From assembly GCA_003640385.1 (NCBI GenBank), contig RCAB01000050.1, positions 163,081-227,080 of the forward strand: DNA of 64,000 nucleotides, written 5' to 3'. The position numbers were made by a program, and so were the translations under genes. Shown piece by piece: positions 24,320 to 35,600 of this stretch (its first letter is position 1; each line of letters opens with the position of its first letter). The stretch comes from Setaria digitata. Its lineage: Eukaryota; Nematoda; Chromadorea; Rhabditida; Setariidae. The notes under the pieces are model-generated. The model was not told the origin of the DNA. It saw only the letters and a list, made by a program, of their open reading frames with translations, and searched no databases.

Positions 24320-26640
24320 TTTCTCCTCTGTAAATTCTATTCTCTTCCTAAAATTACAATTTATAATTATGAATATTAAAAAGAAAAAAAAGCTAAATTC
24401 ATTCAATACCATTTATATTTAATCAATCAATAAAATGCATTTAAATAAAATCAATAAAACTCAATAAAAAATTTAATAAAATCAATAAAACGATCATTGC
24501 TCAAATATCGCTATGAGAAAAGAAGATTATTTATCACTTTTTTTTTTTTTTTTTAAATCTGATTTAACATAATTAATTCAGAACATTCTCCTTTCTAATT
24601 TGCCAGCTATTCTTAGCAAATATTGAAAACACAAAATGAAATTTAATAAAATTTTTGACAAAATAAAAGGCAAAAATTATTTATGAAAAGTGAAATTTTG
24701 CCAGTAGCAAAAGTAAATGAAAAACTGCGAAGTGTATAGCAAATGCATTACATTTCATCATCTTCCTCAGTTAACTAAGCCAATGAGCGAAGTTCAACAA
24801 GTTGCTAATATTACAGCACAGGAGCTAAGCTTTGTTGAAATTTGAGGGAAAAAAAAAAAACAAAAGAGTAAATAAACAAACATTTCTTTGCTCAATTCAC
24901 TAAACTGACCATCAGTAATATTTGTGTTTTTTTTGTGAAATGAATTGAAATTACAGGATTGCAGGATAAAATTTCCAAATTTTAAACAATTTCCGCACCT
25001 GTTAAAGGTGTAAATTGGAAAAACAACAACAACAACAACAACGAAAAAAAAAAAAAGAAAAAGGAAGAAGAAACCAAAACAACAATAATTTCATGTAAAA
25101 TATGAATGGAGAAAAAAAAAATTTACAACAAGTTTTCCAATAGATATAAGAAAAAAGTGTAAATAGTGAAGGAATTTGAAGAATAAAAAACATTTTGCAA
25201 GGAAATAATTTAGTAATATAATTAATCTAATGTAATTAATTATTTTGCTACTATTTTTGTCCTCATAAAAATTCCATTTATGTTGAGGTGCTCAGGGATA
25301 AAAAACAGAACAATCTAAGTTATGATTTGTTATGACGTTTTACAATCTTTAAAAAAAAGAAACACAAATATTTTCTTGAATTTTTTGGGAATATTTCATG
25401 GATTTCAAAAAAAATNTATATATATATATATATATATTTACATATAAGAAAAGAAATAAAAAATTTAATTAAATTAAAAAAGAAATTGAAAAATCAGAAT
25501 TATTTCGGTACTATTTTCGTCCCGTAAATATACGCTCATGCTTGTAGTAAATAAATTGTTTCATAAATTAAGTTGATAAATTTAACTCGTCAATACTTTT
25601 CCAGTATTCAGCTTTTCAGATTGTTTTATTAAATTAATTTTCATGCCACATGTTAAAAAATATTTAATTATTATCAAATTTTATTACTTTTTATTGTTAT
25701 CCATAAAAAAAAAAAGAGCAATTAAATTTATGTCATTTGGATTTGATACATATCATTTCTGCTTTTTTTTTGCATTATTAAAAAAAATAGGAAGAAATAT
25801 ATTTCTGGGAATCTTTTATTTTTAGAGCAATGATGATAATATTTAATAAAGATCAGGTCAGTTTTTATCAGTATCGCTGATAAAGATTTGAATTCAATCA
25901 GAGGATAATTATTGTTTAGGTTTTGTTGGGCAGACTTGCCTACCTGTTGCTTGATGATTTTGACAGTACTTGCACAATAATCGAAATACTCAGGATGTAA
26001 TTTTATTAATTTCATCTTTTCATTTCATTTTTCTATTTTTGATTTTTACTATTTGAAAATGAACAATTAAATGTAATTAATAATTATATATTATGTGCAT
26101 ATTCGTCTTAATTACTACTTATTCGACAAATTTTTGATAAATATGGAAAAATAAATAAATTGATCTTGCTAAAGTTTTCGAAACTCCTAGTAAATTGCAT
26201 TTAGAAACTGAATCACTGCTTTATTGACAACAGTTAATAATTTGGAATTCCGATGGTTTCTCAGATGGTTCTTCTCTTGATATGTTTATCAATTTTGAAA
26301 AAAAAAAAAAAAAAGGAATTTTTTTTATTTCTTTGAACACTAGCGCAAAAATAAAAGTAGAAGTCTAAATTTTTAAAACAAATAAAATAAATTTAGCTAT
26401 TCATTTATTAATTTCAAAAGAAATGATAAAAGTAGGAACGGATGAAATCGCTTCAAATCAAGTTAGTTATAATTTTTTTTTTTTTTTTTTTTTTCAATTC
26501 TTATCGGTTGACATTGTAATTATAAAATTTTCTTTCAAATTTTTTATTTTATAACTGTTTCTTCTATTCTTTTTTTTAGTTTTATTTTTTATTTCACTGT
26601 CATTTTGTCTAAATTTTATTCATTTGTTTTTTCAGATTGA
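24320..26640. other. Upstream region of unc-93, no gene seen
   Basis: About 2.3 kb of strongly AT-rich sequence 5' of unc-93 with many homopolymer runs, an ACA triplet repeat near 25022-25041 and a TA repeat next to the N at 25416. The unc-93 promoter should be here. Open frames in it consist of Phe, Lys and Asn runs and are not credible genes. Confidence 0.45.
25416..25437. repeat. TA dinucleotide repeat next to an N
   Basis: About ten TA units directly after a single N. Unlike the other N positions, no longer direct repeat flanks it, so this is probably a collapsed microsatellite. Confidence 0.8.
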
Positions 26641-26676
26641 AATTTGTTTTCATTTAAAAATTATTTCATAATTTAT

Positions 26677-26853
26677 TCACAACGGAGAGCCAGTTTGAAG
26701 ACATGGATATCAGTTCAATCAGGTGCATTAATTAGACAAACGATCAAGAACCGTGAAAATGAAAAGCATGAAAGGTCAATAGGTTATCTGAAGTCTTTTG
26801 GATCGAACACAAATTGCTCATTTACATCAGCTGAAAAAGCTTACCTTTTTTAA
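26677..26853 (+). pseudogene. Diverged extra copy of the wdr-23 pre-propeller exon
   Basis: The translated segment resembles the wdr-23 exon at 33704-33891, 7 kb downstream on the same strand. The clearest parts are NRENEKHER against RREIGKRER and NCSFTSAEKAYL against NGSFTFTEKANL. I count about 15 identities in 33 aligned residues, and both lie at the same distance from the exon end. Here an in-frame TAA stands two codons after YL, just before a possible GC donor (ACAG followed by GCAAGT). The stop-bearing end and the absence of neighbouring WD exons suggest a relic of a duplicated gene or exon. An alternative exon of wdr-23 that introduces a stop cannot be excluded. Confidence 0.6.
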
Positions 26854-26859
26854 ACAGGC

Positions 26860-29800
26860 AAGTAATCTATTTCTGTTCTTTCTAATTTTCATTCCTTTTT
26901 TTAAGTTAATTATTAAGTAGAAAAATTATATTTCCTTATTTACAATACGGTAATATTATAATGCATTTTGCATTGATATTTGAATATTGTTAGGCTGTAT
27001 TTAAATACTGATATACTACTATTTCTTTTACATCGCTTATTTCGCTCCTCATATTAGCATTTTGATCCAGTTATTTGTTTGTATTTCGTTATCAATTTCG
27101 AATTTTATTGCCAATTTTAGATTTTCTTATCAATTTTAGAATTATTCCGAATCAAGGCAATGTTGCTATTACGATTTATTTTTAATTACCTCGTTGTTTA
27201 CAACTGTCAAATGCGAGATTTGTTATTTCAGGCCAAGGTAATATTGTATCAGCTACCAATATTTACTTTTTTCTTCTTGATTTATACTAATCTTTCTTTT
27301 AAAACATAAAAAAAAGCACTGAGGAAAATTCTGCATTATAAGTAAAAATTAATGCGATGAAGAAGCAATTAATAATATGTAGCATATATTTAGGCTAATT
27401 ATTAAAACATTTTAAAATCCATAAGATTCATTGAAAATTTGATTCCATTATCTGGCTCTTTCGTTTCAATTTTTTTATTTTCATTTATTAACTATATTGA
27501 AACTTTAGAGGACATATTAAAAAGTTGCCGGCTTGGAAATAAAAATTTAAGAATTGATAAATTTTAATCAGTAAATAGTTTAAAAGCATGGGAAAAACAT
27601 ATTCCAACTTTTCTATCTTAATTATTTACTTGTATCATTTGAAAATCTTTGCTTTTAATTTTTTTTTTTTCTCATCAAAATTTCTCACAGAATTTTAACT
27701 TTTTTTTTTAAAAAATTTTTTATAGAAAAAACTTTCTGCTCTTATATGAGACATCCGGTAAAATATCTTGTGGTGAAAGAATTATTACCCATCTTACCTA
27801 CAGTTCGAGAGCTGATCTTGGCTTATAAAACATTTGATTAAAAATATTTTTTCTCCTCTTTTTTTTTATCACTATATTATCAATTTAAAAATATATTTTA
27901 GAAGCAAAAATCTTAATATTATTAATTTAGAAATGTATTTTAGAAGTTAAAATCCTACGCATGAGAAGAAATAAAAAAAAAAAAAATTTGCTTTTTCAGC
28001 TTACAAATAAAACAGTTCAATTAAGAAACAAATTTGATGGAAATATGTATAAATGATGAAAAGCAATAAATAATTAATTTCCAATGTTACACAATAAACA
28101 AATGCTTATTTTAATTCTAATCAGAAGAATTACGCAATTAATTAATTTCGTATTTATGTTGATTGATCAAAATCTTACGGTATTATTATTGCTTAATTAA
28201 TGAAGTTGGTGATCAATTTGCGTTGCATTCATTTAATACATGTCCACACCCATCATATTTTCATTCGTGTTCTAATTTTTAATTTTGCATATTTGTAATC
28301 TAAAAATTCTCATCAAACTCTTCCAAAATTATCAATGATTAAATTTGGTAGGAAAATTTTCTAAAAAAGAAAAGCATTAAAGCAAATGCAATATATATAA
28401 AATATATATACATTTTGTTTTCGCACTTATACTGCTTTTTTTTCCAAATTAAAAAATTTTATTAAATAGTATCAAAGTTACGAATGATAATTTTTTTTTT
28501 TTTTAATTATTGATGATATTTTCGTTTTGATATGAAGGAAATTATTCATTATGCATTTCCAATAAAAAAAAAATTCAAGTTTTCCTATTCATTTATTTTT
28601 ATTGAGAGAAACATATCACTCTGCGCGCTATATAATTGATGGCGCATATTGGATAAATGGACAAGGTAGCGGTCATGTCAGCAAATTAGTACCGATGAAA
28701 TAGTTCATTGTTCAGCAGGTTCTTTTTTTTTTTTTTTTGTTTCATTTTAAAATTAATTTCATCATAATTTTAACTTTTAATGTTTAACCATAGTTCGGAA
28801 TAAACTAATCAAATCTCGAAATATTTGAAGAAATTTCTAGAAATTACAAGTTGTTTAAGTTTTTTAATAATTTTTCAGAATTTTGATGAAAATTCATTAA
28901 ATTCTATTTTCTCTAAACGATAACTGTAATTTCTTGCCCATCATAACATTATTAATTTCTGTTTGTTGTTTCAAAACTAATCCACAAGTTTTTGTATCAA
29001 AAGTTCCTATGGTTTTTTATGTAGGATAAATTATTCTCTTTCATTGATTTTTTCAGCATTTTTTTTTTTTTTTTTTTCTTCTCTCAGCTAATAAATGAAT
29101 TTTTTGAATAAATTATTATGATAGTGTAATGTGTAAGATTATCGATAATTATTTGCTTTAAAATATCAACCAAAAAAAAAAATAGAAAAAATTCATTATA
29201 TTTGCTACTTTCTCTGTTATTCTTTATCAGTTGTATAATTAATTTTATTAGTGGTACTGTGACATATTTGATCGGCAATACTGTAGTATGCCAGGTCAGT
29301 TACCATCGATGTACGGTAATTAAAATAGATTTAGATATGAGATAGTCGTGTGCTTAAGGATGATATTCCAGTTGCAATATCCGCTAGGAGTAACCAAAGG
29401 ATAACTTTTATTGATGATGATAGTTGTGATAGATATATGTAAAAACTAATTTTGCTGTCACAGTTGATCATTGGGATTTGTGTCAATTTTCGAGGGTATG
29501 TCAACAAAATTTTATCATGTGAAATCCTTGCATGAAGCAATTAAATTTTCATTTTTAATTTAATAAAATGCAAAAAAAAAAATTAAAATCTATTTATAGT
29601 CGTAGAAATGATCATTTTCATGCTACGCAGGGAATTAAATGTTTTTTCTGTTAGCGGCACGGAATGATTTCAAAATTCCTAATAATATTAACCATAGCAT
29701 GTAACACTTATGATTACGTAATTACGTGTATGTGAAACTATTCTGTAATTGCATGTAGCAAGTGTAGCCACGTGTTTTAGGCGGTTAAGTTTTAGTTTTA

Positions 29801-32800
29801 ATCATTATCTAAGAAAGAAATGAGAAAATGTTTGATAATATTAGAACGATGAAATTAGTCAGTTTGATGAATGAATCATATTTAATTGCATCTCTATATG
29901 GATTATTGATAAATCGTTTATCTAATTTTTGATTTTGTCAAAAAGTTTTAGCCGTACTGATAAGTTTTTTTTTTTCGTTTTTTTTTTTCTTTTTTTTTTA
30001 TATTGCTAAATATTCGTTGATTTTTTTTCTTTGATTCATTCGATTTAGCAGTAAACAATCAATTAATTTTAGATTTTTCCATTTAACATGAAGTGTTCAG
30101 CATCAAATCAACGGGAAAATTCGGCGAATTTTGAAAAATTCGGTTAATTATCATTTACTGTTAATTAAGCAACTATTTGTAATGAATGAATGAGCAGACA
30201 GTTTGGGAACTTTCAAAGATGATAATTGATGTGAAATACCTGTAATTACTCTATTAATTCTTCGCTAATGAGCTTAACATTTCATTAATGCTTAATTAAA
30301 ACTTTTAGCATTAAGGATAAATAGCGCAAAATTAGAGGAAATTTTTTTGACATGTAGAATTTTCATCAGCAATTACCAGTAATCGATATATTTATGCCGG
30401 TTCTGATAGTGGTTCTCTTTATAGTTTGTTTGTTTGGTAGAATTTAGTTGTTTCAATTGATTAATTAATTCTTTTCCGTGCAATTAACTAAGTAAACATT
30501 TATCTCATTTATATTTTTAAAATTTAATTCATTCATTTTTGCCGTTTCTAATGCTACTGTGCGTGAAATTGCACGAATTTTCGATGGTTAATATGACATA
30601 TTATATGATTGCAGATGGTATTCTGATGACAATAAAATTTAAAAAATAAACAAACAATAGTAAACATATTGTTGCATATTAAGTTATTATTATTTAATTA
30701 AATTATTGCTTTTCTTTTCGAAATTTTAATGAACTAAACTTTGCATTGATAATCGAATTGATTCAATATGTTTACTGTTTGTTTGTAAAATTGAATTATT
30801 TGAAAGGGTGGATCGATCTTTGCATGTTATTACGTTGTTGAAAAAGATTTGTGATTTGAACTTTCATCTTTTTTTGCTGTTTACATAACATTGAAAACAT
30901 TGAAATTTGTCAATTTCTATTTGAATTGTGGACTTGTTGCAACATGTATAGAATTACTATAATTAATTTCTCTTTTTGATTAATTTTCATCTCTTCTATC
31001 TCTTTCTTTTTTTTTTCTTCAAATTGTTATTTATATATGAACATTTCTATGAAAATGCGTAAAAGTTTTGGTGAAATTTCAAATTTAATTTATCTTCAAG
31101 TTTTCATTTTTTCTTTTTTTTTCTTTAATATGCTAACAAACTTTTAGGTAATGCATATACAATATTTATTACTTTTAATTTTAGATTTACACTGAAATGT
31201 ACTTTTTTTGTTCAGTGAAATAATTCGACGTCCAATTATTTTTTCAAAACTTTTCCCAAATATGATGTTTCTTCAACATTTCTGAATTATTTCAATTTTT
31301 GGTTTGAGCAAAAAATAAAATTCATACTTGGCTTATTTAGATTAGTTTAAAAATTGTTTTTACTTAATTAGTTTCAATGCTGCCATTACTGAAATAATAG
31401 GTAAATGTATTTCACTAAGTTTGAGATTAAATTTCTTCTAACTGTTCATTCTAAAATATTTTTGCGCTATGTAAATGCCTGCCACACCAACTTTTTCTTA
31501 TTTCCTCTTTACAGTGGCATTAGTATCAATGAAATAATTTATAATAATTAATTACTGTTGCTTAGTTCTTCGTAGAGGATCTAATGTGAAATTTACTGCA
31601 TTTGGCCTGTTTTATTTCTGAATTTGGCTAATTCGACATTTTAGATTAGAATTTATATCCGATGAATTCTCCTCAGACTTCGTTTTTTCTCAACAATTAG
31701 CTAATTCTGCTTTGCCTCATTAACAAAAACCATTAGACTTTAATTAAAAGAATAAGTTCTGTTTTTTGATAACGATAGGCTACAGAATCGCAATTTTGGT
31801 CATCTAGATCAAGATTTACCCAACTTATCAATAAACGAATCTCATCTAATCAATGCAGATAAAGAATACATTGTTATAGAAACTGTTATCGATATCTTAT
31901 AGTAATCAGATTCTCTTCCTAGTGCATACCTTGTTGTCTGCTTTCATATTGTTATCATTTGCATTAGTGACGATTTTCACAAATATAACTTAGCTAATTC
32001 TAATTATCAGTATAGTACTAGTTCTTCCGTATATTATATCAGTTAAGGGAAAGTATATGATATCATTATCATTATAAATTTTCTTGCGAGATGAAGTGGA
32101 GTCTAAGCCATTCAGCGTAAATGCTCTTTCTCGATTATCGAAGAACACAGTAATAATTGCTTTTCACGTGTACTTACACTTTCCCGATCACCAAATGACG
32201 CAGTTATTGGTGTACTAGGAAGAACGTGTGCTAATTTCTCGACCATTGAATGCTTACTTTAAAAATTAAATTTAAATTTTTCTTTCGAAAAAAATAAAAC
32301 TTAAACTTGCCAGTTCTTTTCTTTTTACCGTTAATTAGGAAGACTTAGGACCAATTGCTGCGATCTCCATAATATAATTGATCACGATAAAGCGGGAGAG
32401 ATTGCTTCTTCTGGAATTTTGCTCAATCATAAGTTTGATCATTGAGAAGGATTAGCAATTTGTTATTTCTTTTCTCCTAGTTATACTGTAAGGCTTTTTT
32501 TTTTTCTTTTTTCTGTGATATATATCAGGCACATTTATGAAGACATGAATGATTAGCATACTGTATGGCTTACTTATGGTGGTTCGATAACTTGGTATAC
32601 TGTATAGCTTGTTTTGCTTAAATAAAATGTTAGATTAATTTACACCCCTTTCTCCATTAAGAAATATTGTTTATCTTTTTTGACTTTTTTGATAAGACCC
32701 CTTGCTTCCTCTGATAAGATCACTCATTGATAACTTATTTTCCAAATTTTAAAATATATCTTCATTAGTAATCGAATTTCACTTCATCTAAGGAGTAATT

Positions 32801-33374
32801 TATGCAAATCCAGGAATTTGAAGTGAAAAGTTAAAATCTACCACTTTATTTAGCAATGTTAATCTTTGATAGATTTCTTTTTTCTTCCCTTTTGTCTAAA
32901 AAAAAGATAAAGCGATTAATTTTAAAATTTACAAACGTTTTTCCAAAAGACGAACTATCAAATTTACCATCAAATTCAGCACATTTTTCAAATAACTCCC
33001 ATGTAATGAACAATTTTAAATATATTTTCAAGTAATCAGAATAATAAATTTGCAAAATCATATTCTTGGAAAAAAAATTCGTACTAAAATAATTAAAGTC
33101 TTCATTTGCTTGATAAGACAAACTTTATTTTTGCAAATTTTTAAAGAAAGAATAAAGCAAAAAAAAAAAATGTCATTTTGCTTTACTCTTTCTTCACCTT
33201 TTGAGTATTTTTGAATTCAGAACAGTGCGATCTTTTACCGATGTCTCTTATTTTGTTTAGCTGCCTATTGTGAAATGAGCTTGTTTTAGTTAAAATTTTA
33301 ATTATAGGATAGTGAGAAAGTGGTGAAGCTACATTATATATACATATATATGTGACGTACAATAAACCGAAAAA
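26860..33374. other. Long gene-poor stretch with orphan exon-like patches
   Basis: About 6.5 kb, very AT-rich, without an intact gene. A few patches are less AT-rich and open: about 27730-27843 (36 codons in one plus frame), 28615-28700, 29230-29540 on the minus strand, 31780-31900 and 32090-32250. None matches a family I know. It lies between the divergent genes unc-93 and wdr-23 and may hold distal promoters or 5' exons of wdr-23. Confidence 0.4.
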
Positions 33375-35568
33375 ATGGCATCAAGTAGCAGAAGTGAGGT
33401 TAATTAATTAGAGAAATAAATCTTTTCTGGCTTTCAATTTTCGTGCACCAATACGAATTTTCGATGAAACAAAAAGAAAAAAAAAATAATAAATTTTATT
33501 TGAGAACAAAAAAAATAAATAAATAATAATAGTGAATGAAAACAATTAAAGCGAATTCTTTTCAGTTTAGGATGTAATTAAAGAAATGTTTCATTCGAAA
33601 CAAAAGAAAAATTAAATTAAGGCAATTTTCATTAATCAAATATTCATTCTTTTGATTGCATTAGAAAAAAAAAATTTTAAATTTTTCCCCGTTTTCTTTT
33701 TAGGCAGCAAGAGATCTTCCATTGTGGACAGCAATAGGATCCGGTACGTCATTCTCGAAAATGGCACTTCCAACATTTCTGAAACGACGTGAAATCGGAA
33801 AACGTGAAAGGTTGATGTGCTACCGTGAATGGCCTGTGCCAAATATAAATGGTTCATTTACGTTTACCGAAAAAGCTAACCTAGTTAATCGGTTGGTAAT
33901 TAATTTCATTAGAGTTAACCAAATTTTTTGCCATGTAAAAATTTGACACTTTAAGTTATTTTACTTAACATACGTCATATATAGCATGCTTCATTTTATG
34001 CCATTCAATTTATTTCACGCCAAATACACTTCATATCGCTCTGTGCCTAATTAATTTAATAACATGGGTAAAATTTTAAAATTTGAATAAATATTCTATA
34101 ATATTTTCAATGCTCCGTTTATTTCAGTAGTGTATTGGTTCATAATTTGCTAATTTTTAGATTTCTTCCTAATCGACAAATTGTAATTCAACGCTTGCCG
34201 TACGAAATTTTTTGCTGTCAATATTTGCCGGATGGAAGATTAATTTCTTCATCTCGAGGTAATTAATTCTAATTGCTAATTTGACTGATTACAAATGACA
34301 AAAATGAAAAATTTATTTGAATTGTTTCGTCCTCTTTTAAATCACTTTTTTGTCGAATTTATTTGTCTTTTGGATAAGTTTTATACGTATATATTCTTGG
34401 AAGTAAAACTTTTAATTAAACAATTAAATTTTTTTCCAAATGGTTAAAATCAGACAACTAATATTAATATTTATCTTTTCTGATTGAACGAAAAATTTAA
34501 CTTGACTGAAAGTTTCCAATGATTTTAAAACCAAAATAAAAAAAATAAGTTTTTTTTTTAAACATTTTCTATTTTTTTGAAGATAAAAATATGAATTAGA
34601 AAAAAACAAATTTCAAAAGATTTTAAATCATAAAAATAATGCCTTTTTTTTGAACTTTTTATTTAAAAGAAAAAAAAAAAGAAAACGACGAGAAATTTTA
34701 ATTAAAAAAAACAAATTCAAATTTAGATAATACGTTACGATTCTTTTATCGACAACATACAGATTACAAATTATGTTATGAATATAATTATGAAAATGAT
34801 GTAGCATCACGTGGAAAATGGTTTCATGAAATTGTCATTTCTAATTCAGATCAATTAACTTGCCCAGTAGATGATGGATATGGTAATGTTTATTTTTCTA
34901 TTTTCTTTCTTCTACAAATTAAAGTTTTAGTTTCTGCTCTTAATTAGATAATTTTAACAATACACTTAGCCAAAATGAAATGAACTGGAAATTTTGCAAT
35001 TCAATATCAGTTTTGGAGAGGAGAATTCATGCAGAAAGGCGAATGAATTGAATGAAATAAACTTTTACAAAAATTAAATATATTTTTGTAAAATGAAATT
35101 TTTATTTTTATTGTTCTTTTTTTTTTGCGTAACAAAAAAAAAAAAAGGTAAAGAGCAAGAAATAATTGCAGTTTATTGTTATTCTCTAAGAGATTCTGGA
35201 CTTGAACTACTTTGGAGTAAAAGATATGAAGCATTAGCAACTCCAAGACATCAACAGAGAAGGTCCTATAATTATTTTTGCAAAATTTAATTTTAATAAA
35301 CTAAAATTAGCCTAATGATTGAAATTTACATTTAATCAATTCCTGCGTTAAATATTTGCAATATGATATTCAATTCCAACATTAGATATTTTCAATTATT
35401 AATAAAAAAAAAAAGTTTAAATAAAAATAGCAATGATAATAATAATTGCAAACATTTTTTTATAAGGACTAAGATTTCATAAAATCAATTTTCATTTCAA
35501 AATAATATCAAAACTGAAATATTCACATGCTGTTTTAATTTTTGCATTAAAAAATAATAGGATCTTTA

Positions 35569-35600
<32 letters not shown>

